NCBI RefSeq assembly: GCF_019947135.1 | Contig: NZ_JAGSHT010000030.1 | Location: 1-62,974, forward strand | Source of the DNA: Occultella gossypii | GTDB taxonomy: Bacteria; Actinomycetota; Actinomycetes; Actinomycetales; Beutenbergiaceae | DNA length: 62,974 nt | Direction of reading: 5' to 3' | In this document: positions 42,944 through 51,159 of the stretch, one piece after another | Position numbering within the stretch: position 1 is the stretch's first letter | Layout: every line of letters starts with the position of its first letter | Program-made: the position numbers and the translations under genes | The notes under the pieces: generated by a model | Seen by the model: only the letters and a program-made list of their open reading frames with translations | The model's database searches: none | What the model was told of the DNA's origin: nothing

Positions 42944-43048
42944 AGAGTTGCCCGTGAAGACCGAACGAGCTGCGCGATTCCCCAGGCGGGGCGATCCCTC
43001 GCACCTGGCCTCGATCGCGTCATCCGCGTGCCCACTTGGAGGTTCAGA

Positions 43049-45505
43049 ATGAGGAGTCACCCTGCCCGCTTCCGATATCGCAGACGGCTGCATCGCCTGG
43101 TTCCGGCCGGGGCGGCGCTCGCCGTCGCAGCAGCGCTCCTGGTTGCGACGCCCGCCGGCGCCGAGCCGGAGGTCCCGACCGCCGAGGGCGCCCTCGCCGT
43201 GTCCGCGACAGTCGTCGACCTGGGCGTCGCCGCGACGCAGGTCAACGTCCGCACCGGGGTGACCGCGGTGTTCCCTGACGGGACCCCGGTGGCGTATGTG
43301 CTCTCCGACGGCAACCCGGTCTCCTTCAACGTGATCAACGTCGAGACCGGCGCGCTCATCTCGTCGTTCCCGCTGCCGCCGAAGTCGATCGGCGGCTACC
43401 CCGCGGTCGCCCCCGACGGCTCCGCCTACTTCGGGGTCCGAGACGGCAGGAGCACGCTCGTCTATCACTACGACCCGCTCACCAACGACGTCGAGTTCCT
43501 GATCGAGAGCCCCACCGGCGACTCCGTCACCCGGAGCCTGGTGGTGGGCGAGAACGGCCTGGTCTACGGAACCACCTATCCGCGCGCCAAGGCGTTCACC
43601 TACGACCCGCAGACCGGCGAGGTGGTGGACTTCGGGTCCGTGACCACCGGTGACGCCTATGGGTGGGGACTGGAAGAGGTGAACGGCACGATGTACATCG
43701 GCACCGGCATCGGCGAGGGGCACGTGATGACGGTCGATACCGCGACCCGCGAGATCGCCGAGCTGGCACTGCCGCCGGAGTACGACGAGGCGCTGACCTA
43801 CTTCTACCGCTTCCAGCAGGTCGGGGACCTGGTGGCGATGGCGTTCTCACCCGGTCTCCCGGGCGGCACGAACACCGCGTTCTGGGACACCGTCAACCAG
43901 GAGTGGGCGTGCGAGGGCGCCATCGGCACGTTCTTGCAGCTGAACGGCCCGTACACCCAAGCCACGCCCGACGGCGTCATGTACTACAAGTCGGGGGGCG
44001 AGATCTGGTCGTTCGACTCTTCCGACTGCTCGACGGCGGCCACCGGTTGGGCCGATCTCGGGCTCTCCGGTTCCCACCGGGTGCTCGACCTCGTCATGGT
44101 CGGCGAGGCAGACGCCGCCGAGCCGTGGCTGGTCGGCGTCAACAATGACGGCTCCATGTGGCGGTTCAACCCGAGCACGGGTGAGCACGCGGAGTTCGAG
44201 AGCGAGGTGCTGGGCGCTCCGCTGACTGCCCACACCGTCACCAGCGGCCCGGACGACCAGATCTACGTGAGCACCTACCTCGGGCCGGGCACGATCAGCC
44301 GCTACGACCCCGCGACCGAGCAGATCACACAGCTCAACGGCCCAGGTCAAGCGGACTCATGGCTCACCTACGGTGACGAGGTCCTGGTCGGGAGCTATCC
44401 GAACGCCATCGTGCACCGCGGCGACCCGGCGCAGCCGTGGGACTGGGGCACCAACCCGGCCCACGCGTTCCAACTCATCGGGGACGCCCAGGACCGGGTC
44501 ATCTCGATGGCGACCGACGGCGCACTCGTCGCCCTCGGCACGGTGTCCGACTACGGGGTGCGCGGTGGTGCGCTGACGATCACCGACATGAACGGCACCA
44601 TCGACGTCTACCGGGATCCGGTCCCGAACCAGAGCGTCACATCGGTGGCGTTCGGTGCGGACGGCCTCGTCTACGCCGGCACCTCGATCCGCGGCGGACT
44701 GTCCAGCCCGAACAGCCCACTGGATGCACATCTGGTGGTGGTCGACCCGGCTACAGGCACTCAGGAGTTCGCCGGCGTGCCGGTACCGGGCAACGACGTG
44801 GTGGCCGCACTCGCCGTCCGAGGGGAGACCGTGTGGGGCCTGACGAACACGGGAATGGTCTTCGGCTTCGACACCGCCAGTCGCACGGTCACGTCGACGA
44901 CGGATCTGGGCACCGGCCGCTCGGCCTCACCATGGGGCCTGGGCAGCACCCTCCAGGCCAATCCGGTCGACGGCCTGCTGTACGGCATCGCGGGTGAGTC
45001 GGTCTTCGTGTTCGACCCGGCCACCCAGGAGTTCCGGATCCTGACCGAGCCCGGCTTCAAGCGGTTGACCATCACCACGTCGGGTCAGCTCTACGCAGTC
45101 GGCGCGACGAACCTGTACCGGATCGACCTCGAGGGGACCGTACCCGCGTGCACCGCCACCATCGACGGCCAGCACACCGGTCCGCTGACGGTCACCGACG
45201 GCGTCACCTGCGTCCTCGGCGCCACCGTCGACGGGCCGGTCACCGTGGGGGCCGGCGGGAGTCTGGTGGTGCGAGATGCCACCCTCGTCGGCCCGGTCGC
45301 CGGCACCTCGGCGGCGACCATCGCGATCACCGACTCCTCGATCACCGGGCCGGTCATGATCACCGGCTCCACCGTGGAGACGACGATCGCCGGAAACGAG
45401 ATCGTCGGTCCGCTGGCGTGCTCGGGCAACACCCCGGAGCCGACCAACGCCGGTGTGCCGAACACGGTGTCCGGATCCCGGTCGGGTCAGTGCGCCGACC
45501 TCTGA
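43049..45505 (+). CDS. Secreted beta-propeller protein with C-terminal beta-repeat domain
   Basis: The 818-residue protein starts at the ATG behind GGAGG. A signal peptide (RRRLHRLVPAGAALAVAAALLVATPAGA) is followed by a propeller of repeated blades: TYDPQTGEVVDFGSV, NGTMYIGTGIG, RYDPATEQITQLNG, GLVYAGTSIRGGL, VFGFDTASRTVTST. It is a distant relative of the two paralogues at 25226-30877 (compare GLVYAGTSIRGGL with GLVYVGTTIDGGL). The last 120 residues (CTATIDGQHTGPLTVTDGV, then GPVTVGAGGS, ITGPVMITGS) form a short beta-helix-like domain with three Cys. No membrane anchor. The gene is divergent from the importer operon and operator-controlled. Its likely role is binding or depolymerising the glycan outside the cell. 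Confidence 0.75.
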   Translation: MRSHPARFRYRRRLHRLVPAGAALAVAAALLVATPAGAEPEVPTAEGALAVSATVVDLGVAATQVNVRTGVTAVFPDGTPVAYVLSDGNPVSFNVINVETGALISSFPLPPKSIGGYPAVAPDGSAYFGVRDGRSTLVYHYDPLTNDVEFLIESPTGDSVTRSLVVGENGLVYGTTYPRAKAFTYDPQTGEVVDFGSVTTGDAYGWGLEEVNGTMYIGTGIGEGHVMTVDTATREIAELALPPEYDEALTYFYRFQQVGDLVAMAFSPGLPGGTNTAFWDTVNQEWACEGAIGTFLQLNGPYTQATPDGVMYYKSGGEIWSFDSSDCSTAATGWADLGLSGSHRVLDLVMVGEADAAEPWLVGVNNDGSMWRFNPSTGEHAEFESEVLGAPLTAHTVTSGPDDQIYVSTYLGPGTISRYDPATEQITQLNGPGQADSWLTYGDEVLVGSYPNAIVHRGDPAQPWDWGTNPAHAFQLIGDAQDRVISMATDGALVALGTVSDYGVRGGALTITDMNGTIDVYRDPVPNQSVTSVAFGADGLVYAGTSIRGGLSSPNSPLDAHLVVVDPATGTQEFAGVPVPGNDVVAALAVRGETVWGLTNTGMVFGFDTASRTVTSTTDLGTGRSASPWGLGSTLQANPVDGLLYGIAGESVFVFDPATQEFRILTEPGFKRLTITTSGQLYAVGATNLYRIDLEGTVPACTATIDGQHTGPLTVTDGVTCVLGATVDGPVTVGAGGSLVVRDATLVGPVAGTSAATIAITDSSITGPVMITGSTVETTIAGNEIVGPLACSGNTPEPTNAGVPNTVSGSRSGQCADL

Positions 45506-45517
45506 GGCGGGGTGATG

Positions 45518-45540
45518 CCGAGGCGGTGAGCCCGCCTCGG
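45518..45540. terminator. Terminator hairpin 1 after the third propeller gene
   Basis: CCGAGGCGG-TGAGC-CCGCCTCGG, a perfect 9-bp stem 12 bases after the stop codon. Confidence 0.75.
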
Positions 45541-45550
45541 TAGTCGAGCG

Positions 45551-45586
45551 GTGACGCCGCCCCGGGTCCAGCCCGGGCGGCGTCAC
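45551..45586. terminator. Terminator hairpin 2, bidirectional
   Basis: GTGACGCCGCC... pairs with ...GGCGGCGTCAC around a TCCAG loop: a 15-bp stem with one bulged base. It lies between convergent genes and could serve the oxidoreductase pair as well. Confidence 0.75.
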
Positions 45587-45602
45587 TGTGTCCGTCGCGA
45601 AG

Positions 45603-45702
45603 CTCGCCGGGCCGGGAACCGCGCGAGAGCCAGAACTCGTCGGGCCGCAAGCCCTCGTCAGACCGCAACCTCCTCGAGCCGCAGACCCTCGTCAGACCGC
45701 GA
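45603..45702. repeat. Degenerate tandem repeat (about 18 bp) at the end of an oxidoreductase gene
   Basis: Units resembling CTCGTCAGACCGCAA recur at about 45603, 45636, 45654, 45673 and 45688. The last unit contains the stop codon and final codons of the minus-strand oxidoreductase gene, as if the 3' end had been copied repeatedly. Confidence 0.6.
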
Positions 45703-46687
45703 AGCTCCGGGCACCGCCGTCGCCGTCCGCGCTCTCCTGCGCGAGCAGCGCGACACGAGTCGCGAGCAGGCTGGCGGCCGTGGTGATCTCGGGTTCCCGG
45801 CCGGCGTCGACCGCGTCGAAGAAGTACGCGGCCGGGCGCCGTGGCGGCGGCAGCGTCTCGACCCATGGGGCGCGGTCGTGGGTGGCGACCGTGAGCGTGT
45901 TGTACGCCCAGTCCAGCTCGGCCGTGCCCTCCGAACCGGTCAGGCGCATCCGGTAGTGCCCGTGCACGTCCGCGGCCTGGGGGGAGAGCCAGTTCGCCTC
46001 GATCGTCGCGGTCACCGGCCCGGCCCGGAGCAGCACTGCCACATGGTCGTCGAACTCCGGGTGGTCGGCGGCCCGCGCGTTCCCGGTCAGGGCGCTCACC
46101 GAGCCCGAGGTCGCGCCGGTCAGGGTCAGCACGAGGTCGATATCGTGGATCGGCAGATCCGCAGCGATCCCGCCGTAGCCGGCGCGGCTCAGGAACCAGG
46201 CCGGCCGGGTGGGCAGGTTGAGCTTGTGCGGGCCGGTGCTCGCGACCAGGGCGAGGTCCCCCAGCACGCCGTCGGCGAGCAGCCGGCGGACGGCCAGCGT
46301 GGGCGGGTAGAACCGCTTCTCGAACACCACCGAGACGTGCCGGTCCGCCCGCTCGGCCGCATGCTCGATCTCGTCGAGCTGGGTCAGCGACGTGCACAGT
46401 GGCTTGTCCGCGAGCACGTGCGCACCTGCCTCGAGAGCGGCGAGCACGGCCGACGCCCGCTCGCCGTACACACCGGCCACGAGGGCCACGTCCACGTCGT
46501 GCGCGGCGAGCAGCTCGCCGGGGTCGGCGTAGGTCGGCACGTCCGGCGCACCGGCAAGGTGGGCGGCGCGCATCGCGGGATCCGGCTCCGCGATCGCGAC
46601 CAGCTCGCACGAGGGCCGCTGGGCAACCTCGTCCAGGGCGTAACTCACGTGCGGGTGCGCCGCACCGAGGATGGCCACGCGGGTCAT
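45692..46687 (-). CDS. Gfo/Idh/MocA-family oxidoreductase 1
   Basis: The 331-residue protein has the N-terminal Rossmann domain (RVAILGAAHPH, a variant of GxGxxG; VADKPL at the EKP position) and a C-terminal alpha/beta domain with DLPIHDIDLVLTLTG, which holds the conserved Asp and His. These enzymes oxidise or reduce sugars and inositols with NAD(P). The unusual GAAHPH loop suggests a different cofactor grip. The ATG overlaps the stop of oxidoreductase 2 by 4 bp, so the two are made together. Substrate unknown. Confidence 0.87.
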   Translation of the reverse strand: MTRVAILGAAHPHVSYALDEVAQRPSCELVAIAEPDPAMRAAHLAGAPDVPTYADPGELLAAHDVDVALVAGVYGERASAVLAALEAGAHVLADKPLCTSLTQLDEIEHAAERADRHVSVVFEKRFYPPTLAVRRLLADGVLGDLALVASTGPHKLNLPTRPAWFLSRAGYGGIAADLPIHDIDLVLTLTGATSGSVSALTGNARAADHPEFDDHVAVLLRAGPVTATIEANWLSPQAADVHGHYRMRLTGSEGTAELDWAYNTLTVATHDRAPWVETLPPPRRPAAYFFDAVDAGREPEITTAASLLATRVALLAQESADGDGGARSFAV

Positions 46688-47709
46688 GAGAGGTCCTCCA
46701 GTCGCACCTGGCGCCCGGTCCGGGCCGCCTCGTAGATCCCGCAGAGCAGCCGGACGGTCCCCACGGCGTCGGTGGCATCGGCCGCGGACCGGCGTCCGCC
46801 TGCGATCGCCGCCAGGACCTCCCGCCACATCGCGACGTGCCCCGCGATCCCGATCGCCGCCGGATCCGATGCCCCACTGATCACCGAGTCGTCCGCGGGC
46901 GGCGGCGGCACACCGGGCACGTCCCAGCGGATCACCTCACCCTGGCCCAGCTCGACGACGCCCCGGGACGTGTGCAGGGTGAGCGTCGCGGGCGAGCCGG
47001 GCGGGGTGGCCGTGGAGGTGCTGATCATGCCGAGCGCACCCGAGGCGAACCGCAGCGTGGCCACCGTGGTGTCCTCGGCGTCCATCTCGTGCCCGAGCGT
47101 GCCGTACTGCGCGGTCACGTCGGCCACCGGGCCGCACAGCCAGCGCAACAGGTCCACGTTGTGCACGCCCTGGTTCATCAGCGAACCGCCACCGGCGGCC
47201 ATCGAGGAGCGCCATCCGGCGGCCGCGTAGTAGTCGTCGTCGCGGTGCCAGTGCACGTGGGTGGTGGCCAGGCGCACCCGGCCGAGGCGGCCGTCGTCGA
47301 GCAGGGTCCTGACGTAGGCGAACTCGGCCTCGAACCGCCGCTGCGCGACCATGGCGATCACCACGCCCCGCTCGGCCTGCAGCGCGGCGAGCCGCTCCGC
47401 GTCGGCGACCGAGGTGGCCATGGGCTTCTCCACAAGGACGTGCCGGCCCGCCTCCGCGGCGGCGATGGCCAGCGGTGCGTGCCACTGGGTGGGAGTGCAG
47501 ACCGCGACGGCAGCCACCTCCGGGTGCGCGATCACCGCGTCCGGGTCGAGCCGGACCGCCCCCGGCCAGCCGCTCTCGGCCGCCAGCCGAGGACTTCCGC
47601 CACTGAACGCCACCAGATTCACGCCGGGCAGCGCACGCAGGGCCCGCGCGTGCGTGACCCCGATCGCGCCCAGCCCGATGATGCCGATACCGAGTTCGGG
47701 CGAGCTCAC
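46684..47709 (-). CDS. Gfo/Idh/MocA-family oxidoreductase 2
   Basis: This 341-residue member has a standard NAD site (IGIIGLGAIGVTHARAL), the EKP motif in VLVEKPMAT, and GGGSLMNQGVHNVDLLRWL with the conserved His of the active site. The GTG at 47709 is chosen because GGAAGGG lies six bases upstream; a GTG at 47724 would add five residues. It is divergent from oxidoreductases 3 and 4, with one LacI-type operator in the 88 bp between them. Likely a sugar or sugar-acid dehydrogenase. Confidence 0.88.
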   Translation of the reverse strand: MSSPELGIGIIGLGAIGVTHARALRALPGVNLVAFSGGSPRLAAESGWPGAVRLDPDAVIAHPEVAAVAVCTPTQWHAPLAIAAAEAGRHVLVEKPMATSVADAERLAALQAERGVVIAMVAQRRFEAEFAYVRTLLDDGRLGRVRLATTHVHWHRDDDYYAAAGWRSSMAAGGGSLMNQGVHNVDLLRWLCGPVADVTAQYGTLGHEMDAEDTTVATLRFASGALGMISTSTATPPGSPATLTLHTSRGVVELGQGEVIRWDVPGVPPPPADDSVISGASDPAAIGIAGHVAMWREVLAAIAGGRRSAADATDAVGTVRLLCGIYEAARTGRQVRLEDLS

Positions 47710-47761
47710 CTGGGTCCCTTCCACGACGGAGAGTGTCCCGCCACCCTACGGTGTCGAACCC

Positions 47762-47790
47762 TTGACTTGCAACCGATTGCACGCCAGGAT
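47762..47790 (+). promoter_or_regulatory. Promoter of the oxidoreductase 3-4/esterase operon
   Basis: TTGACT (47762-47767), a 17-bp spacer filled almost wholly by the operator, and CAGGAT (47785-47790). A transcript would begin at or next to the GTG at 47798. Confidence 0.5.
47768..47781. promoter_or_regulatory. LacI-regulon operator, oxidoreductase 3-4 operon
   Basis: TGCAACCGATTGCA sits exactly between the -35 and -10 boxes, a position that blocks polymerase directly. Confidence 0.8.
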
Positions 47791-47797
47791 GCGTCGC

Positions 47798-48673
47798 GTG
47801 AAAAGAATCGGATTCATAGGCACCGAGAACTCCCACACCGACCACTTCATCCGCTTCCTCAACGCCGAGGAACGCCACCCCGGCCATCGCGCAGCAGCGC
47901 TGGTCGGCGGAGCGAACGACCGCAACTCCGCGCTGGCCGCGAGCGGCGGGATCGACCTCGTCGTCGAGGCACCGGAGGACCTGATCGGGCAGGTCGACGC
48001 CGCGATCATCTCCAGCCGCGACGGCGCACTGCACCGCCGGCAGGCGGAGCCGCTCCTGGCGGCCGGCATCCCGGTGCTGGTGGACAAGCCGCTCGCCACC
48101 ACCGTCCCCGACGCCGCTGCCATCCTGGCCGCAGCCCACGCGGGCGGGGCGCCGGTGTTCTCCGGTTCCGCGCTGCGGTTCGTGCCGCAGATCTCGGAAC
48201 TGCGCGACGGCGGAGCCGAGCTCGGGCCGTTGCGTCACCTGCACGTGGTGGGTCCGGCCGATCCCGACAGCCCGTACTCGGGCCTGGCCTTCTACGGGAT
48301 CCACCACGTGGAGGCCGCACTGGAGATCCTCGGCAACCCGGTCCTCGTGCCCGGCGAGGTCACTCCCGTGGTGCGCCGGCACGGCGACACGACCACCGCC
48401 GTCGTACGCCTCGGCGAGACCGAGGTGACGTTCACGTTCGTGGTTCCCGGCGATGCGACCCGGGTGCCGTTCCACGCCACCGCCGTGCGGACCAACGGCG
48501 TCATGGCGCGCGAGCTGGTGCTGGACCGCGACTACAACGCGCCCGCCCTGGCCGCGTTCATCGACGCGGTCGAGACCGGCCGCTCCCCCGTTACCGACGA
48601 ACACCTGCTCAGCCCGGTGGTGGTGCTCAGCGCCATCGCCGAGGCCCTGCCCCTCGGAAAGGACGAATCATGA
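47798..48673 (+). CDS. Gfo/Idh/MocA-family oxidoreductase 3
   Basis: The roughly 291-residue protein begins KRIGFIGTENSHTDHFIRFLN, a divergent nucleotide loop (GTENSH in place of GxGxxG). VLVDKPLAT replaces the EKP motif, and AFYGIHHVEAALEILG takes the active-site helix. It is shorter than most family members. The GTG at 47798 fits a leaderless message from the promoter at 47762-47790; the ATG at 47789 (three codons earlier) overlaps the -10-like box and is the alternative. The stop overlaps the next start by 4 bp. It may act on the same intermediate as the other three enzymes or be a partner subunit. Confidence 0.82.
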   Translation: MKRIGFIGTENSHTDHFIRFLNAEERHPGHRAAALVGGANDRNSALAASGGIDLVVEAPEDLIGQVDAAIISSRDGALHRRQAEPLLAAGIPVLVDKPLATTVPDAAAILAAAHAGGAPVFSGSALRFVPQISELRDGGAELGPLRHLHVVGPADPDSPYSGLAFYGIHHVEAALEILGNPVLVPGEVTPVVRRHGDTTTAVVRLGETEVTFTFVVPGDATRVPFHATAVRTNGVMARELVLDRDYNAPALAAFIDAVETGRSPVTDEHLLSPVVVLSAIAEALPLGKDES

Positions 48674-49659
48674 CCACGCCCCTGCGGTTCGGCGTCATCG
48701 GCGTCGGCACCATCGGCCGTGCCCACCTCAAGCGGCTCCGTTCGGCGCAGTCCCCGGGCGAGCTGGTCGCCCTCGCGGACGTCTCGGCCGAGGCGGCCGC
48801 CGCCGCGGCGCAGGAGTTCGGCACGACGGCGGAGACGCTGGAGTCCCTGCTCGCCCGGGCGGACGTGGACGCCGTGATCGTCGCGATCCCGTCCGGTCTG
48901 CACGCGGACACGACCATCGCTGCCCTCGATGCCGGCAAGCATGTGCTGCTCGAGAAGCCGATCGACGTCACGGTCGATGCCGCGGACCGGATCATCGCGG
49001 CCGAGGAGCGTTCCGGGAAGACCCTCTCGGTGGTGAGCCAGCGCCGGTTCGCGGCGGAGAACCAGTTCCTGCGGGATGCGATCGCCGCGGGGCACCTGGG
49101 CAAGGTCACCGCCGCGAACATCGAGATCGCGCTCTGGCGCACGCAGGAGTACTACGACTCCGGCGCCTGGCGCGGTACCTGGACACTCGACGGCGGTGGC
49201 GCGCTGATGAACCAGGGCGTGCACCTGGTGGACCTGATCCTGTGGCTGCTCGGTGACGTCGAGGAGGTGTACGCCCACGGTGGGCTGCTCGCGCACGAAC
49301 GCATCGAGGTCGAGGACACGATCACGATCACGGCCCGGTTCGCCAGCGGCGCCCTGCTCACCTTCCTCGCCACCACCACCGCCTACGACAACCTCCCTCT
49401 GCGGGTGGCGATCATGGGCGACGGCGGCAGTGCCGTCACGCTGTCGGAGAAGTTCACGCACTATGAGTCCCGTACCGGGGCGGCGCCGGAGGAGTTCGGT
49501 GCGGTCGACCAGCAGCTCGGTCAGCTGAACGACTTCGTCACGGCCGTGCAGGCCGGCACCCGGCCGCTGGTCACCTCCGTCGAGGCGCGCGCGGCCGTCG
49601 CGTTCATCGAGGCCGCCTACACGTCGATGCGCACGGGCGAGCCGGTCAAGCCGCGATGA
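48670..49659 (+). CDS. Gfo/Idh/MocA-family oxidoreductase 4
   Basis: A canonical 329-residue member: NAD site RFGVIGVGTIGRAHLKRL, EKP in HVLLEKPIDV and active-site GGGALMNQGVHLVDLILWLLGD. It resembles inositol 2-dehydrogenase and related sugar dehydrogenases, and is closest in the window to oxidoreductase 2 (shared WR...G, GGG.LMNQGVH motifs). Overlapping starts and stops (ATGA on both sides) make it the middle gene of a tight three-gene operon. Confidence 0.9.
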   Translation: MTTPLRFGVIGVGTIGRAHLKRLRSAQSPGELVALADVSAEAAAAAAQEFGTTAETLESLLARADVDAVIVAIPSGLHADTTIAALDAGKHVLLEKPIDVTVDAADRIIAAEERSGKTLSVVSQRRFAAENQFLRDAIAAGHLGKVTAANIEIALWRTQEYYDSGAWRGTWTLDGGGALMNQGVHLVDLILWLLGDVEEVYAHGGLLAHERIEVEDTITITARFASGALLTFLATTTAYDNLPLRVAIMGDGGSAVTLSEKFTHYESRTGAAPEEFGAVDQQLGQLNDFVTAVQAGTRPLVTSVEARAAVAFIEAAYTSMRTGEPVKPR

Positions 49660-50399
49660 GCCTGGGCCCGGCCGATCCGACGGTGCCGACAGGGCAGACG
49701 GTGCCGACCGGGCAGACGGTGCCGACCGGGCAGTCGGTGCCGACCGGGCCGGCCGGGGTGCTGGCGCCGGTGCTCGCGGCGAGCACGCCCCAGGTGTGGT
49801 CGTTCATCGGTGACTCGGTGACGGCGGCGAGCTGGCACACCTGGGGTGGGCGCGGCTTCGTCGAGCTCTTCCACGAGCGTCTGCGCGAGCTCGGCCGCAC
49901 CAGGGACGGCGTGGTGAACACGGCCGTGTCCGGCTGGCGGGTCACCGACCTCGCCGAGAACCTGGACGCCATCTGCCTGCGTTACCGGCCCGACGTCGTC
50001 ACGATCGGCGTCGGGCTGAACGACACCAAGGGCCTGGCCGACGGCGTCGACGCCTTCGGACGCACCTACCGCGAGCTGGTGACGCGGATCCGCGAGGCGA
50101 GTGACGCCGTCGTGGTCCTGCAGACCCCGAACGGCACCCTGCCCACCGGGCCGGAGCACGTGCTGGCCCACCTGGACGCCTACGTCGCGGAGATCCGCGG
50201 CGTCGCTCGGGACCTGGAGGCGCCGGTGGTGGACCACTACGCGCAGTGGCAGGCCACCGATGCGAACACCTGGTACCACTGGCTCGGGCACGGCTGCCAC
50301 CCGAACGCCTACGGCCACCGCGCGATGGCCCGCACCATGATGCAGGCGTTCGGGGTGTGGAGCGAGGACGCCAAGAGTGGGCGCCTGACCATCCCGTGA
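49656..50399 (+). CDS. SGNH/GDSL-type hydrolase
   Basis: The 247-residue protein has the SGNH blocks: GDSV (nucleophile Ser in FIGDSVTAA), Gly in VNTAVSGWRVTDL, GVGLND (block III Asn) and HGCHPNAYGH (catalytic Asp position is Cys, His present; the usual DxxH reads CHPNAYGH). It probably removes acyl groups from sugars. No signal peptide is seen, so the acting site is the cytoplasm unless the N-terminus is misjudged. The first 35 residues are four TVPTGQ repeats encoded by an 18-bp tandem repeat. It ends the oxidoreductase operon and so falls under the LacI-type operator at 47768. Confidence 0.82.
   Translation: MSLGPADPTVPTGQTVPTGQTVPTGQSVPTGPAGVLAPVLAASTPQVWSFIGDSVTAASWHTWGGRGFVELFHERLRELGRTRDGVVNTAVSGWRVTDLAENLDAICLRYRPDVVTIGVGLNDTKGLADGVDAFGRTYRELVTRIREASDAVVVLQTPNGTLPTGPEHVLAHLDAYVAEIRGVARDLEAPVVDHYAQWQATDANTWYHWLGHGCHPNAYGHRAMARTMMQAFGVWSEDAKSGRLTIP
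49680..49751 (+). repeat. 18-bp tandem repeat encoding TVPTGQ units
   Basis: Four consecutive copies of ACGGTGCCGACCGGGCAG (with single-base changes) in frame with the SGNH hydrolase, so copy number could vary without breaking the gene. Confidence 0.9.
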
Positions 50400-50427
50400 A
50401 CCTCCGGAGGCGCCGGGCGAAGAGTGG

Positions 50428-51159
50428 CTAGCGGGGCTTGCGCACGCGCCGCATGATCGCCGGCCACACGCCGAACATCGCGACGAGCCACACGACGATC
50501 CCCCGGACGATCCACAGTCCCGCCGGCCAGACCACCTCGTACGACCCCGGGATGCCGAGCAGGGCCGCGATGATCTGGCCCCAGGCCGCGCGTCCGGCCG
50601 CCAGGCCGTCCAACGAGAGCGCCCCGATGATGATCACCGCGGCCAACGCCAGCAGGAAGAGGGACCCGACCCCGATCCTGCCAGCCTCCTTGTCGCCGCG
50701 TGCCCGGGCGATGAGGGCCATCACGAGGTGCGCGAACGGGAACACCACGAAGAACCACAGCAGGGCACCCATGAGGATCCCGACGTAGGCCAGCACGAGC
50801 ATCCCGGCGAGCGTCCCGACCGCTCCCAGCGGAGTCTGGCAGGCGAAGTACTCCGGATCGTCCAGGACCGCCGGGATGGCGCAGACCACGATGGCCACCG
50901 GCATCACGCCGAGCACCCACCAGAGCATCCGCCGGTTCAGCGGCCGGCTGCGCTGATGCGCCCGCATCACGACCTCGATGATGAGGGCCGACGCCACCAT
51001 CGGGACGCCGAAGATCGCACCGATCGGCCCGACGCCGTCGGCTGCCTGCGGGTCGAGCAGGAGCAGCGGCACGGCCGCGATGAGGACGGCGATTATCGAG
51101 ATCACGGCGACGACCGCGATGACCTCCACGCGTTCGCGCGGTTCGTCGGACCCGGTCAC
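50428..51159 (-). CDS. Polytopic membrane protein of unknown function
   Basis: The 243-residue protein has about six hydrophobic segments: residues about 14-34, 48-64, 78-98, 115-140, 165-185 and 205-230. No family signature is recognised. The start is a GTG overlapping the stop of the aldehyde dehydrogenase gene (GTGA), so it is probably cotranslated with the lysine-catabolic pair. It could be a transporter-like or accessory protein, but nothing in it proves this. Convergent with the SGNH gene. Confidence 0.75.
   Translation of the reverse strand: MTGSDEPRERVEVIAVVAVISIIAVLIAAVPLLLLDPQAADGVGPIGAIFGVPMVASALIIEVVMRAHQRSRPLNRRMLWWVLGVMPVAIVVCAIPAVLDDPEYFACQTPLGAVGTLAGMLVLAYVGILMGALLWFFVVFPFAHLVMALIARARGDKEAGRIGVGSLFLLALAAVIIIGALSLDGLAAGRAAWGQIIAALLGIPGSYEVVWPAGLWIVRGIVVWLVAMFGVWPAIMRRVRKPR

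Noticed and set aside
46837-48660. Plus-strand frame running through oxidoreductase 2 into the start of oxidoreductase 4
   Set aside because: Only the last part (from 48670) is real; the earlier part is antisense or out of frame to genes 2 and 3, so no fusion protein is supported.
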